NCBI GenBank assembly: GCA_039933635.1 | Contig: JBDTNQ010000038.1 | Span: 1-32,861 of the forward strand | DNA length: 32,861 nucleotides | Direction of reading: 5' to 3' | Source of the DNA: JBDTNQ01 sp039933635 | GTDB lineage: Bacteria > Acidobacteriota > Vicinamibacteria > Vicinamibacterales > SCN-69-37 | In this document: positions 8,623 through 18,220 of the stretch, piece by piece | Position numbering within the stretch: the stretch's first letter is position 1 | Layout: each line of letters opens with the position of its first letter | Translations under genes and position numbers: made by a program | The notes under the pieces: model-generated | What the model was told of the DNA's origin: nothing | What the model saw: the letters and a program-made list of their open reading frames with translations, nothing else | The model's database searches: none

Positions 8623-11600
8623 CTACAGGATCGCGTGCTGACGAAGAGTCGCTGAGTCCTTGGAACGACGTCCGATGAAGGCCAGGTAGGCCGCGGGAAC
8701 CAAGTACAGCGTCACGAGCGTCGAGAGCGTGAGGCCACCGATGACCGCCAACGCCAACGGCTTCTGCAGCTCCGCCCCAGCGCCGATACCCAGCGCGAGC
8801 GGCAGCAGCCCGAACAACGTGCACAGCGTCGTCATAAGAATCGGCCGCAGGCGGACGCGCGCGGCAGAGAGGACGGCCTCGCGGATGGGGACGCCTTCGG
8901 CGTGACGCAACTCCGCGAAGTCGAGCAGCACGATGCCGTTCTTCACGACCAGGCCGACGAGCAGGATCAGTCCCATCGCAGATGAGACGTTGAGGTCCGT
9001 GCCGGTCAGCAGCAACAGCGTGAACGCGCCGCCCAGTGACAGCGGTGCGGCCGCGATGATCACGAGCGACGCGGTGAATCCGCGGAACTGAATCACGAGC
9101 ACCAGAAACACGAGCGCCGTGGCAATGCCCGCCACGAGGAGGAGTTCGCGGAACGAGCGACGCTGCGATTCGTACTGTCCGCCGACCTCCCAGGTGTAGC
9201 CGACCGGCAATTGCATGCCGGCGAGCATGCTCTTGATTTCCGTCACGGCGCCACCCAGATCCCGATGATCGAGTCGCGCGCTCACGAGGGCCATCGACCG
9301 CAGGTTCTCGCGCATCAGTTCCGGATCGCCGGCGTGGTCATCAATCGACACGAGCGCTGAGGCCGGCGTCAGCTGCCCATCCTTTCCGCGCACCGTCGTC
9401 GATGCAAGTGTGACGGGATTGAACCGCTGTGCATCCGGATAGCGCACGCGAACCGGCACGGTCCGATCGTGGAGCCTCAGGTCCGTGGCCACCGTCCCCA
9501 GCCAGGCGTTCGACAATTGAGTGGCGACCTCGCCCACCGAGAGTCCGATGCGGCCAGCCGCCACGGGGTCAACGGTCCAGGTCGACTCCGGGCCACCTTC
9601 CTCCAGGCCGACGATGTCGACGACGCCCGCGATTTTCTCCAGCTTCGTTTCGACCTGCTCGGACAGATCCGCGAGTTGCGTCTGATCGTCACCGAATATC
9701 TTCACCTCGATCGGCGTCGGATTGCCCTCGAGGTCCCCGAGCATGTCCTGTAACAGCTGCACGAACTCGATTTCCGTATCCGGCACGGCTGCCGTCAGCT
9801 TGTCGCGCAGGTCACCGATGACGGCATCGGCCGACCGGGAGCGCTCGCCGCGGGGTTTCAAACGCACGAGCACGTCGCCGCTGTTCATCTGCGTGGCGAA
9901 CATGCCGAGTTCCGACCCGGTCCGCCGCACATAGGTGGCAACCTCGGGCGTCTCACCGAGAATCGCCTCGACCTTCTTCAATCGCGTGTCGGTCTCTTCC
10001 AGCGCCATGCCCGCGGGTGTCAGGTAGTCGATGACAAACCCGCCCTCGTCCGCGGCCGGCAGGAACCCCGACCCCAGGGGCATGTACGCAGCGACCGCCG
10101 CGACGACCAGCAACGCGGCCGCAGTCAACGCGAGGACGGGTCGCTTGACGATGGTCGGCAGCGTCCTGACATACCAGCGGTCGATCGCCCCAGGCTGGTC
10201 CTCGTGCCTAGCCCCTCCGCCGGCCGTGCGGTACGACACGCGCGCAAGGAGCGGAATGAGGTACAGCGCCAGCACCATCGAGATCAGCACGGCGACCGAG
10301 AGGGTGATCGACAGCGCACGGAAGAAGTCGCCGACGACGCCGGAGAGGAGTCCCAGCGGCGCGAACACGACGACGGTCGTCAGAGTGGATCCGACGACGG
10401 GGCCGACCAACTCACCGGTGGCTCGCTCGATCGGCTCACTATCGTGATTGGCCATGTGGCGATGGATGTTCTCGACGACCACGACGGCGTCGTCGATCAC
10501 GAGGCCGATTGCCACGGCGAGCCCACCCATCGACATCAGGTTGATGGTCTCGCCGAAGAGACGCATGAAGAGAAAGGTCGAGATGACGGTCAACGGCAGC
10601 GAACAGGCGGCAACAATCGTGAGGCGCCAGTTTCGGAGGAAGAAGAGCAATACCAGAACCGCCAGGGCGGCGCCGATCAGGATCGCGTCACGCACGTTGG
10701 CAATCGCGCTTTGAACGAACTCGGCAAGGTCGTAGGTCTTGACGAGTTTCAGGCCGCCCGGCAGCGTTGAACGCAGCTGGGCCAGCGCGTCCTCGAGCCC
10801 CTCGCGAACAGACAGGATGTTCGCGCCAACCTGTTGGGACACGCTGATGGCGGTCGCATTGCCACCCTGCCCCGTGATCATCGACGTGCGATCCGGGGCA
10901 CCGTTCCGCACGGTGGCCAGATCCGAAATCCGGAGCGTCGTTCCGCCCTTCACGACCACCGGCGTGGCCGCGATGTCGTTCAAGGAGGTCCAGAGACCTG
11001 ACGCCAGGACGAGACGCTGAAGTCCGTTCTCGGGGTAGTGCCCGATGGGCTGCAGCAGATTGGCCCCCTTCAGCGCAGCCGAGACATCGTCGACCGTCAG
11101 CCTCGCGGCCAGCAGTTTGCCGGGGTCGACGACCACTTCGACTTCACGCACGTCGCTCGCGGCCACGCCGACGTGGCCGACGCCAGGCACGCGCGAGAGC
11201 GCCGGCCGAATGACGTAAAACCCGTAGTCGTTCAGTTCCGCCGGCGACAGCGGGCCCGTGAGATTGAGGTCGTAGATCGGAAACACCGCCGGGGTCTGGC
11301 GGTCCACCACGAGGTCCGCGTCCGTTGGCAAGTCCGCTCGGATCTCCGCGATCCGGTTCTGCACCATCTGCAACGCGACAACGGTGTCGGTGCCCGGATC
11401 GAACTGTGCGGATATCTCCGTGGCGCCTCGGAACGTGCGCGATCGAACGCGACGGATCCCCGGCACCTCCATGATCGCCTGCTCGATGGGGCGCGCCACC
11501 GTCAGCGTCATCGATCGCGCCGGCGTGCTGCCGGAGTGCGCGATGACCACGATGCGCGGAAACTCGAGCGGCGGATAGATGCTGCTCGGCAGGTTCCAGT

Positions 11601-11685
11601 ACGCGAATCCGCCAGCAACCGCCAGCATGACGGTGAGCAGCAGAACGGCGCCGGATTGGCGTGAAGCGAATCGCGCGGGATTCAT
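8623..11685 (-). CDS. RND efflux transporter, inner-membrane pump subunit
   Basis: Inner-membrane proton-driven pump of 1020 residues, the usual length for AcrB/MdtB-type RND proteins. TM1 lies at about 11-30. The TM4 proton-relay motif GLVIDDAVVVVENI holds Asp398 and Asp399, and TM10 has VVKNGIVLLDF with the matching Lys. This pattern is closer to the hydrophobe/amphiphile exporters (HAE) than to heavy-metal CzcA proteins. Two large periplasmic loops (about 35-330 and 545-850) form the porter domain. The start ATG overlaps the adaptor stop codon as ATGA, showing translational coupling. With the TolC-like protein and lipoprotein adaptor encoded upstream, it forms a complete tripartite pump. 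The exported compound cannot be inferred. Confidence 0.93.
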   Translation of the reverse strand: MNPARFASRQSGAVLLLTVMLAVAGGFAYWNLPSSIYPPLEFPRIVVIAHSGSTPARSMTLTVARPIEQAIMEVPGIRRVRSRTFRGATEISAQFDPGTDTVVALQMVQNRIAEIRADLPTDADLVVDRQTPAVFPIYDLNLTGPLSPAELNDYGFYVIRPALSRVPGVGHVGVAASDVREVEVVVDPGKLLAARLTVDDVSAALKGANLLQPIGHYPENGLQRLVLASGLWTSLNDIAATPVVVKGGTTLRISDLATVRNGAPDRTSMITGQGGNATAISVSQQVGANILSVREGLEDALAQLRSTLPGGLKLVKTYDLAEFVQSAIANVRDAILIGAALAVLVLLFFLRNWRLTIVAACSLPLTVISTFLFMRLFGETINLMSMGGLAVAIGLVIDDAVVVVENIHRHMANHDSEPIERATGELVGPVVGSTLTTVVVFAPLGLLSGVVGDFFRALSITLSVAVLISMVLALYLIPLLARVSYRTAGGGARHEDQPGAIDRWYVRTLPTIVKRPVLALTAAALLVVAAVAAYMPLGSGFLPAADEGGFVIDYLTPAGMALEETDTRLKKVEAILGETPEVATYVRRTGSELGMFATQMNSGDVLVRLKPRGERSRSADAVIGDLRDKLTAAVPDTEIEFVQLLQDMLGDLEGNPTPIEVKIFGDDQTQLADLSEQVETKLEKIAGVVDIVGLEEGGPESTWTVDPVAAGRIGLSVGEVATQLSNAWLGTVATDLRLHDRTVPVRVRYPDAQRFNPVTLASTTVRGKDGQLTPASALVSIDDHAGDPELMRENLRSMALVSARLDHRDLGGAVTEIKSMLAGMQLPVGYTWEVGGQYESQRRSFRELLLVAGIATALVFLVLVIQFRGFTASLVIIAAAPLSLGGAFTLLLLTGTDLNVSSAMGLILLVGLVVKNGIVLLDFAELRHAEGVPIREAVLSAARVRLRPILMTTLCTLFGLLPLALGIGAGAELQKPLALAVIGGLTLSTLVTLYLVPAAYLAFIGRRSKDSATLRQHAIL

Positions 11686-12788
11686 GGCGCCTCGATCGTC
11701 ACGCTCGCCCCCTCAGGCAGGCCTTCCTGCCCGCGGATGATCACCTTGTCCCCCGCCTTGATGCCGCTCGTGACCTGCACGAGGCTCTTCGTCACGAGCC
11801 CGACGGCCACGGGATATTTGTGGGCCTTGTTGTCGCCGCCCGCCACCATGACGAACAGCTCGTCGTCTTCGGTGACAAGCGCCGCGGCGGGAATGACGAG
11901 CGCGTCCTTGCGTTCTTCCGCGACAATCTCGACCTGCACCGCGGTGCCTGCCGCGAGTGACGTGGGTCTCCGGAACGCCAGCCGGACGTCAGCCGTCGCC
12001 GTGCCCGGATCGATCTGCGGGGACTTGGCCAGCACCGTGGCGGCCTCCGTGGAGTCGCGGCCGCCTTCCCTGATCTGCGCCGCGCGGCCGACGACCACAC
12101 GCGACAGTTCGCTCACGGGGACCGTGGCGGTGATCTGTTGCTTCGTCGGGTCGATCACTTTCAGGATCGGATCGCTCGCAGCGGCATCGACGATGTCGCC
12201 GGCGCTGTGAAAGCGCTTCGCGATGATGCCGGAGAACGGCGCCCGTACCACGCTGCGATCCGCCATGGCGACGGCCGACTCGACGGCGCTCTTCGCCTGC
12301 TCCACATCGGCTTCGGCCTCGGACTGCTGACGCTTGGCGTCCTCAACGTCGCGCGGCGCCGCGACGCCCTGCGACAGAAGACTGGCGAGCCGGCTCAAGT
12401 TGGCTTTGGCTGCTTCGGCCCTTGCCGTTGCCTGGGCCATCGACGCGCGGCGCGCGGCGACGTCAGACGTCAGCGTTGGAATATCAAACCTCACCAGCAC
12501 GGACCCGGCCTTGACCGCGTCACCCTCAGCACCGATGACCTCCGCAATGCGACCCGGCGCAGGAGCCACCACCGTCAATTCGGCGCCCGGAGCGACCGTG
12601 ACCAGGCCGGTCGTCGAGATAACCGCCTGCAATGTATCGAGCTTCGCCGCCTCGACCACGACGGGGACGGCGGCGTTGGTCTCGACGGTCTCCACGGCCT
12701 CACGCTGACAGCCGGCCAGCAGCACCATGGCGACGCCCGCAAACGGCAGCGCGCGGAATATCGACAACAACGAGGGACGCGGCGTCAT
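11682..12788 (-). CDS. RND efflux periplasmic adaptor lipoprotein (MFP family)
   Basis: Membrane fusion protein of 368 residues linking the pump to its outer-membrane channel. The signal peptide ends in a lipobox, LAGC (Cys27), so the protein should be lipid-anchored. Next come a lipoyl half-motif (about 60-100), an alpha-helical hairpin rich in Ala/Glu/Gln (about 105-170), the second lipoyl half with VVRAPFSGIIAKR (about 177-189), a beta-barrel (about 205-285) and a membrane-proximal domain ending in GDKVIIRGQEGLPEG. This domain order is standard for AcrA/MexA-type adaptors. The gene is coupled at both ends by ATGA overlaps, with the TolC-like gene upstream and the RND gene downstream. Confidence 0.92.
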   Translation of the reverse strand: MTPRPSLLSIFRALPFAGVAMVLLAGCQREAVETVETNAAVPVVVEAAKLDTLQAVISTTGLVTVAPGAELTVVAPAPGRIAEVIGAEGDAVKAGSVLVRFDIPTLTSDVAARRASMAQATARAEAAKANLSRLASLLSQGVAAPRDVEDAKRQQSEAEADVEQAKSAVESAVAMADRSVVRAPFSGIIAKRFHSAGDIVDAAASDPILKVIDPTKQQITATVPVSELSRVVVGRAAQIREGGRDSTEAATVLAKSPQIDPGTATADVRLAFRRPTSLAAGTAVQVEIVAEERKDALVIPAAALVTEDDELFVMVAGGDNKAHKYPVAVGLVTKSLVQVTSGIKAGDKVIIRGQEGLPEGASVTIEAP

Positions 12789-14020
12789 TTGATCGGCGCT
12801 CCGATGGCGCGCTCGAGATCCGCGAGCGCATGTTGGTAGTCGAGACCCGCCTGCAGACCACGCTGGCGCGTGTCGCGTGCGGTTTGCAGGGCTTGCACGA
12901 GCGCTGGCAGCCCGGTCTGTCCGCCGGAATACGCTGCCTGAGCCTGACGCTCGGCCTCCGACGCCAGTGGGAGAATCACGTCCTGATACTGCGCGACCTG
13001 CGCGCGGGCGGCCGTCGCGCGTTCGATCGCGCCGGCCACCGCCCCCGTGACTCGCGCCAGCGCCGCCTGACGCTCGGCCGTGAACTGAGCGAGTGTGGCG
13101 TCCTCGACGATGACGGTCGCCCGATGTGTCGTGAAGACGGGCAGGGTGATTCCCGCGCTGAGACGCCAGCCGTATCGGAACTCCGGTTCCGCATCGTAGG
13201 TGAAGGCGCTGCCGGCAGACACGTCAGGTTTCGTCATGGCTTTGGCCAACGCCACGCGCATACGCTGTTCGGCGATGCGCTGATCCAGCACCTTCAGTTC
13301 GGTGTTCGAACTGGCGGCCATTGCCATCGCAGCGTCGGCCATGATGAGCAGACCGTCCGTCAACGAGTCTGACAGCGCGATCATCGTATCGGCGGGCTGC
13401 CCCAGCAGCAGGTTGAGCGAGACGCGCGCCGCCGCGGCGTCGCCACGAGCGGCAATCAGATCGCTGTCGCTCGTGGCCACGGCCAGTTGGGCCTGCGTCA
13501 GGTCCGCCTGGGGGACGTCACCAGCGTTGACGCGTGCCACGGCCGCCACACGCGCGCGATCGGCGAGCCCGCGCACTTCATCCAGCAGTTCGACACGCAT
13601 GCGCGCGGCGACCAGGTCGAAGTACGCACGGCGAACATCGTTGCGGGTCTCCGACAGGATGCGGTCCAGGTCCGCTTCGCCCACCGCCACGGTGGCCCGC
13701 GCCAACCCCAGACGGCTGCCGCGCTTGCCGCCCAACTCGATGGGCAGGGTCACGCCAATCGACTGCCGCGGCGTCTCTTTCGAGAGTTCGTAGGCGAGTT
13801 CAGGGTTGGGACGTTCGCCGGCCACCGCGACGCCTGCCGCATCAACAGGCCGTTGCAGGCGCGCCGCCCGCAGGGTGGGATTCGCCTCGAGCGCGCGGGC
13901 GAAGGCGTCGGCCAGCGACATCCCCGGCGTGGCCGTCTGCGCCCCAACCCGTACGCCCAGCACACAGACCGCCACCAGGGCGGCGTGGACACAGATTCTC
14001 ACGCGCGTCGTCGACGACAC
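12785..14020 (-). CDS. TolC/CzcC-like outer-membrane efflux protein
   Basis: Outer-membrane channel subunit of 411 residues with a signal peptide (about 1-27, ending VGAQ). It then shows the OEP repeat pattern: MSLADAFARALEANPTLR at about 34-51, long amphipathic Ala/Arg/Leu helices, and a second helical half near 220-400. Length and pattern fit the TolC family (PF02321), CzcC-like branch. The GTG start at 14020 lies 9 nt after the stop of the beta-propeller gene, and its own stop overlaps the adaptor start as ATGA. It is the second gene of a four-gene efflux operon. Confidence 0.88.
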   Translation of the reverse strand: MSSTTRVRICVHAALVAVCVLGVRVGAQTATPGMSLADAFARALEANPTLRAARLQRPVDAAGVAVAGERPNPELAYELSKETPRQSIGVTLPIELGGKRGSRLGLARATVAVGEADLDRILSETRNDVRRAYFDLVAARMRVELLDEVRGLADRARVAAVARVNAGDVPQADLTQAQLAVATSDSDLIAARGDAAAARVSLNLLLGQPADTMIALSDSLTDGLLIMADAAMAMAASSNTELKVLDQRIAEQRMRVALAKAMTKPDVSAGSAFTYDAEPEFRYGWRLSAGITLPVFTTHRATVIVEDATLAQFTAERQAALARVTGAVAGAIERATAARAQVAQYQDVILPLASEAERQAQAAYSGGQTGLPALVQALQTARDTRQRGLQAGLDYQHALADLERAIGAPIK

Positions 14021-14029
14021 AGGTCGAGA

Positions 14030-15013
14030 CTATCGCATGCGATAGACAAGCACGTGGAACGATTCCGGATCGTTGCCGCGCCCTGATGAGGCCGGCTTGG
14101 CGGCGGCGACGTAGAGCGTGTGGGTAGAGGGATCCAGGGTCATGGTCCGCGATCCAGCCGAGGTCTCGAGTGTCTGCACCACGGTCATCTTGTCGCCATC
14201 GACCTTCGCAATCGTGATCTTGCCGTCGCGGCAGGAACTGAAGGCCAGCTTCGTCCCCGCGTCGTAGAAGGTAGCGTCGGTGCCGTTGCAGATCGGCACG
14301 CTCGCCACGACCTTGCCGCTGGTGGCATCCATCATCACCATGGCTTTGCCCGCGCCCACGAAGAGCCGGTGCGAGGCGACGTCGAGCGCCATGCCCGTCG
14401 GCTCTGCGCCTGGCGCCACGCTCCACGACGCTGACACCTTCTTCGCCGCGACGTCGATCACATCCACCTGGTCTTTGTCTTCAATGTTGACGAAGACGTG
14501 CCCCGCGCCATCCGATTGTCCCGTTTCGGCCGTGCCAGACAGTGCAATCGTCGCCAGCACTTTACCCGCCACCGCGTCGATCTGCGAGGCCGACATGCCC
14601 GTGTGATTGAACACCCACACCTGCTTCTGTTTGGCGTCAAACGTGATGGCGTCCGGGTTGGCGCCCCCGCTGTCGATCTTGGCCAGCGTCTTCAGCGTGG
14701 CCGGGTCGACCATGCTGACCTTATTTTCGCGCCCGTTGCTCGTGAATACCTTGCCGCTGCCCACGGCGATGCCGTGCACGCCCGGCGTATCCGCAATCCG
14801 CCCGACGACCTTGTCCGTCGCGGTGTCGATCACGACGACTTCGGCGTTGTGCGAGACGTACAACTTCTTGCCCGCCGCGTCAGCCGTCAGGTAATCCCAC
14901 TGCGCGGGCAACGGGCCGCCAATCGGGATATCAGCGGCCTGGGCATACGTGCCCTGGGCCGCAGCGATCGACGGGACAAGCAGGAGGGCGCAGAGAGTGG
15001 CCGTGTGGCGCAT
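14030..15013 (-). CDS. Secreted YncE-like beta-propeller protein heading the efflux operon
   Basis: Exported protein of 327 residues with a signal peptide (1 to about 19, SIAAAQ). Seven similar strands-and-turn units follow, such as KKLYVSHNAEVVVIDTATDK and HRLFVGAGKAMVMMDATSGK, which mark a YncE/NHL-like seven-bladed propeller. No metal or lactonase residues of the SMP-30 type are seen. It is the first gene of the operon, 9 nt before the TolC-like gene, with an AGGA site upstream of ATG. In the organism it may be a periplasmic accessory or ligand-binding partner of the pump, which is inference from position only. It resembles the convergent propeller protein at 7375-8580 in length of repeats and style. 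Confidence 0.75.
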   Translation of the reverse strand: MRHTATLCALLLVPSIAAAQGTYAQAADIPIGGPLPAQWDYLTADAAGKKLYVSHNAEVVVIDTATDKVVGRIADTPGVHGIAVGSGKVFTSNGRENKVSMVDPATLKTLAKIDSGGANPDAITFDAKQKQVWVFNHTGMSASQIDAVAGKVLATIALSGTAETGQSDGAGHVFVNIEDKDQVDVIDVAAKKVSASWSVAPGAEPTGMALDVASHRLFVGAGKAMVMMDATSGKVVASVPICNGTDATFYDAGTKLAFSSCRDGKITIAKVDGDKMTVVQTLETSAGSRTMTLDPSTHTLYVAAAKPASSGRGNDPESFHVLVYRMR

Positions 15014-15101
15014 GTATCGTGTCCTGTTCTGGTGGAGAGGAAATCCCGGAGCATTCCATCACGGCAACCTGAAGATTCCCTGAATGGAATCGCGGGAGTT
15101 T

Positions 15102-15587
15102 TCACGGGCCGGTGCGTTCGCGCCCGGATTGGATGCGATGGACGGCACGGTCGATGCGGCTGCCCACGGTCAGGACCGCCAGCGCCAGCGCCACGGACAC
15201 GATCGCCGAGAGCCAGAGTCCGAGTCCGGCCGCGGAGCCCATAGCGGCCACAACCCAAATCGATGCCGCCGTGGTGAGCCCGTGGACGTTCGGATCGCTG
15301 TCCCGCCGCAGGATCGCGCCCCCGCCGACGAACCCGATTCCCGCGATGATGCCCTGCAGGACGCGGCTCACGGCATCCACGTCGTTCAGACCACGACGGG
15401 CACCGAGATCAACCGCGACCATCGTCATCAAGGCAGCGCCAAGGGCGACCATGGCGTGCGTCCGGAATCCCGCGGGCTTCTGATGCAGTTCGCGATTGAG
15501 ACCGATGGCGCCGCCCAGCAGCGTCGCAAGCACAAGCTTGCCGACGTGCTGCACCGCGTCGTTCCACCACCATGCTGGCATCGTCAT
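15102..15587 (-). CDS. mgtC: MgtC/SapB family membrane protein
   Basis: Integral membrane protein of 161 residues with about four or five helices. The family signature is clear: LLGGAIGLNRE (about 22-32), KPAGFRTHAMVALGAAL (37-53), and GIIAGIGFVGGGAILR (about 79-94). It has only the membrane domain and lacks the C-terminal ACT-like domain of Salmonella MgtC. MgtC proteins are tied to survival in low Mg2+ and to inhibition of the F1Fo ATPase. A strong AAGGAGG lies about 10 nt upstream of the ATG, only a few bases after the stop of the magnesium P-type ATPase gene. Co-transcription with mgtA is therefore very likely. Confidence 0.88.
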   Translation of the reverse strand: MTMPAWWWNDAVQHVGKLVLATLLGGAIGLNRELHQKPAGFRTHAMVALGAALMTMVAVDLGARRGLNDVDAVSRVLQGIIAGIGFVGGGAILRRDSDPNVHGLTTAASIWVVAAMGSAAGLGLWLSAIVSVALALAVLTVGSRIDRAVHRIQSGRERTGP

Positions 15588-15606
15588 TCGACACTCGCCT
15601 CCTTCG

Positions 15607-18174
15607 TCAGTTGTTCAGCACCGGTGGCAGCAGCGCCACGGTCCCCGCAACACCGTGCCGATAGAACAGGCGTTTCGCGAGTTCCGTTGCCACGACGTAC
15701 AACGCCACGATGAGGGCAAGGGCCGCGAGCAGGCCGGCCGGCAGATGCACGAAACCGAGGCGCTCCGCGTACGGCAGATAGGGAATCACCGGCGCGATCA
15801 CCATCATCACGACCGATGACCAGAGGAGCAGCCCGCCCGGGCGGCTCGAGAACACCGAGCGACGCGTGCGTACCACGAGCGCCACGCACAGCTCGGTCAG
15901 GAGCGACTCGACGAACCAGCCGGTCCGAAACAACTCCACGCCGGCGCCAAAGACACGCAACAGGACGACGAAGGTGACCGCGTCGAAGACCGAACTCAAA
16001 AGCCCGAACACCACCATGAACCGCGCGATGAACCGCATGTCCCACCGCGGCGGCTGACTGACCAGCTCCGAATCGACGGCATCGTCGGCGATGCCCACGG
16101 CAGGCACGTCCGAGAGCAGGTTGTTCAACAGGATCTGGCCGGCCAGCAAGGGCAGGAACGGGAGGAACAGCGACGCGGCGGCCATGCTCAGCATGTTGCC
16201 CAGGTTCGCGCTGGTCGTCGTGAGGATGTACTTCATCGTGTTGGCGAAGGTCCGGCGCCCTTCTTCGATGCCGCCGCGGATGACATCCAGGTCCGGCTCG
16301 AGCAGCACGAAGTCGGCGGTTTCGCGCGCGACGTCCACGGCGTGATCCACCGAGAGGCTGGTGTCTGCCACGTGCATCGCCGGCGCGTCGTTGATGCCGT
16401 CGCCGAGGAAGCCGACCACCGCGCCGGCGTGGCGAAGCGCGCGGATGATCCGGTCCTTCTGGTTCGGATCGACCTCCGCGAACACGGCCGTGGCCGGCGC
16501 GAGCCGCCACAACGCCGCGTCGTCAACCTGGTCCAGTTCGCCACCGGTGATCACGCGGCCGACGTCGAGGCCGACCATGGCGGCGACGTGGGCGGCGACG
16601 AGCCGGTTGTCGCCGGTGATCATCTTCACCGCCACGCCGAGCCGCTGCAGGTCCTGCAGCGCGCGATTGACGCCCTCTTTGGGTCGATCGATGAAGGTGA
16701 GAAAGCCTGCGAACGTCAAGCCGGCCTCGTCGTCACGCGAGTAGGTGGCACGCACGTCGATGTCCCGCGTCGCGATGGCCAGCACGCGGATGCCCTGCCG
16801 GCTCCAGGATTCGTACCGGGCCGTCAGGTCGGCCAGGTGGTCGCCGGCGAGAGGCGTGTCGTCCGAACTCCGCGTGCAGGCGCTGATGATGTTGTCGAAG
16901 GCGCCCTTCGTGATGAGCCGCGCGCCGCTGGCGGTCGAGGCAATGACGCCAAGGCGCTTGCGCACGAAGTCGAACGGAATTTCGCCGAGCTTCTCCGGTG
17001 TTCCCTCGTCGGTTCCATGCGCCTCCACGATGGCATCGTCGAGAGGATTCTTGAGCCCGCTTTGCAGGGCTGCATTCGCGTAGGCGAGGCCGAGTACCGC
17101 GGCTGACAACTGTCCTGCTGGATCGTAGGCGCCTTCGAGACGTATGGTGCCTTCGGTGAGCGTGCCGGTCTTGTCCGTGCACAGCACGGTCATGCTGCCG
17201 AAATTCTCGATGGCGTTGAGGCGCCGCACGAGAACGCCTCGCCCGGCCATCACGCTGGCAGCGCGGGCAAGATTCACGCTCAGAATGGCGGGCAGCAACT
17301 CGGGGTTCAGGCCGACGCCGAGGGCGATCGAGAACAACAGCGTCTCGATGGGCGGGCGCCCGGCCAGCGTGTGCGCGACGAACACCACGAACACCATCAC
17401 GAACATGACGCTCGTGAGGAGATAGCCGAAGCGCCGGATGCCCCGGTCGAAGTCCGTTTCCGGCGCGGCGCGCACCAGCTTGGCCGCAATACGCGAAAGT
17501 TCCGTCGCGTGCCCCGTGGAGACGACAACCGCCTCGGCCGTCCCGCTGCGGACGTTCGTGCCGAGGAAGACGCAGTTCAGGCGCTCGGCCTGTGGCGCGC
17601 GCTCCCCGACCGGGCCAGGCTGCTTCTGCACCGGAAAGCTTTCGCCCGTCAGGGCGGCCTCGCTGACAAAGCAATCAGTCGCGTCGAGGAGGACGGCATC
17701 TGCGGGAACGAGGCTGCCGGCCGACAGCCGGATGACGTCTCCTGGCACCACGGCCTGGCGCGGCACCGAAACGAAGGCGCCGTCGCGCAGGACCGTCGCG
17801 CGCACCTGGATGCGCGCGCGCAACGCCTCCAGCGCCAGGCCCGCGCGGTATTCGCGCAGATACCCAACGGCCACCGTCGCCACGACGATGAAGAGCACGA
17901 TGCCGGCGTCACTCCACTCGCTGCTGACCGCCGAGATGGCGGCGGCCGCGATCAGCAACCAGAGCAGCGGACTGCCGACCTGCCGCACCAGGACGCGCGT
18001 GCGTGAGAGTCGCTGACGATCGCGGACGTCCCCCTGGCCGGACTCGTTCAGGCGGCGCTCGGCCTCGGCGGAGGTCAGGCCCCGAGCTGTCGCGCGCAGT
18101 TGCGCGAACAACTCGTCGGTAGGTCTCGCCCAGTAGCGCTCGATGGTGGCGGTTGGCCTGGCTCCGCTCTTCAT
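15607..18174 (-). CDS. mgtA: Magnesium-translocating P-type ATPase (MgtA type)
   Basis: Inner-membrane P3B-type ATPase of 855 residues. Visible motifs: TGES of the actuator domain (176-179), TM4 motif NPELLP (290-295, corresponding to TPEMLP in enteric MgtA), phosphorylation motif DKTGT (Asp334), KGAF of the nucleotide domain, MITGDN, and GDGINDAP of the hinge. The C-terminal block around QPPRWDMRFIARFMVVFG and SSVFDAVTF closely follows the MgtA pattern. It would import Mg2+ at the cost of ATP. The ATG is preceded by GGACGGGG. A sigma-54-like promoter lies just upstream at 18205-18220. The downstream gene, 19 nt away, is mgtC. Another P-type cation specificity is possible but less likely. Confidence 0.87.
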   Translation of the reverse strand: MKSGARPTATIERYWARPTDELFAQLRATARGLTSAEAERRLNESGQGDVRDRQRLSRTRVLVRQVGSPLLWLLIAAAAISAVSSEWSDAGIVLFIVVATVAVGYLREYRAGLALEALRARIQVRATVLRDGAFVSVPRQAVVPGDVIRLSAGSLVPADAVLLDATDCFVSEAALTGESFPVQKQPGPVGERAPQAERLNCVFLGTNVRSGTAEAVVVSTGHATELSRIAAKLVRAAPETDFDRGIRRFGYLLTSVMFVMVFVVFVAHTLAGRPPIETLLFSIALGVGLNPELLPAILSVNLARAASVMAGRGVLVRRLNAIENFGSMTVLCTDKTGTLTEGTIRLEGAYDPAGQLSAAVLGLAYANAALQSGLKNPLDDAIVEAHGTDEGTPEKLGEIPFDFVRKRLGVIASTASGARLITKGAFDNIISACTRSSDDTPLAGDHLADLTARYESWSRQGIRVLAIATRDIDVRATYSRDDEAGLTFAGFLTFIDRPKEGVNRALQDLQRLGVAVKMITGDNRLVAAHVAAMVGLDVGRVITGGELDQVDDAALWRLAPATAVFAEVDPNQKDRIIRALRHAGAVVGFLGDGINDAPAMHVADTSLSVDHAVDVARETADFVLLEPDLDVIRGGIEEGRRTFANTMKYILTTTSANLGNMLSMAAASLFLPFLPLLAGQILLNNLLSDVPAVGIADDAVDSELVSQPPRWDMRFIARFMVVFGLLSSVFDAVTFVVLLRVFGAGVELFRTGWFVESLLTELCVALVVRTRRSVFSSRPGGLLLWSSVVMMVIAPVIPYLPYAERLGFVHLPAGLLAALALIVALYVVATELAKRLFYRHGVAGTVALLPPVLNN

Positions 18175-18204
18175 ACCCCGTCCGCCATGATCGGGGTCTG
18201 TCTC

Positions 18205-18220
18205 TGCAACCTCCCTGCCG
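18205..18220 (-). promoter_or_regulatory. Putative sigma-54 promoter for mgtA-mgtC
   Basis: Minus-strand reading is CGGCAG, 5 nt, TTGCA, against the consensus TGGCAC, N5, TTGCA. The invariant GG and GC have the required spacing (12 bp first G to G). Expected start of transcription is near 18194, giving about a 20-nt leader that still holds the GGACGGGG ribosome site. Two copies of CAGTCCCA (18233-18240 and 18248-18255) lie upstream and could be activator-binding half-sites. Confidence 0.5.

Noticed and set aside
18172..18189. A five-codon upstream frame (MADGV) ending in an ATGA overlap with mgtA, possibly a leader peptide
   Set aside because: The same frame is open much further upstream as a shadow of the usp gene, and no separate ribosome site is seen, so it is probably chance.
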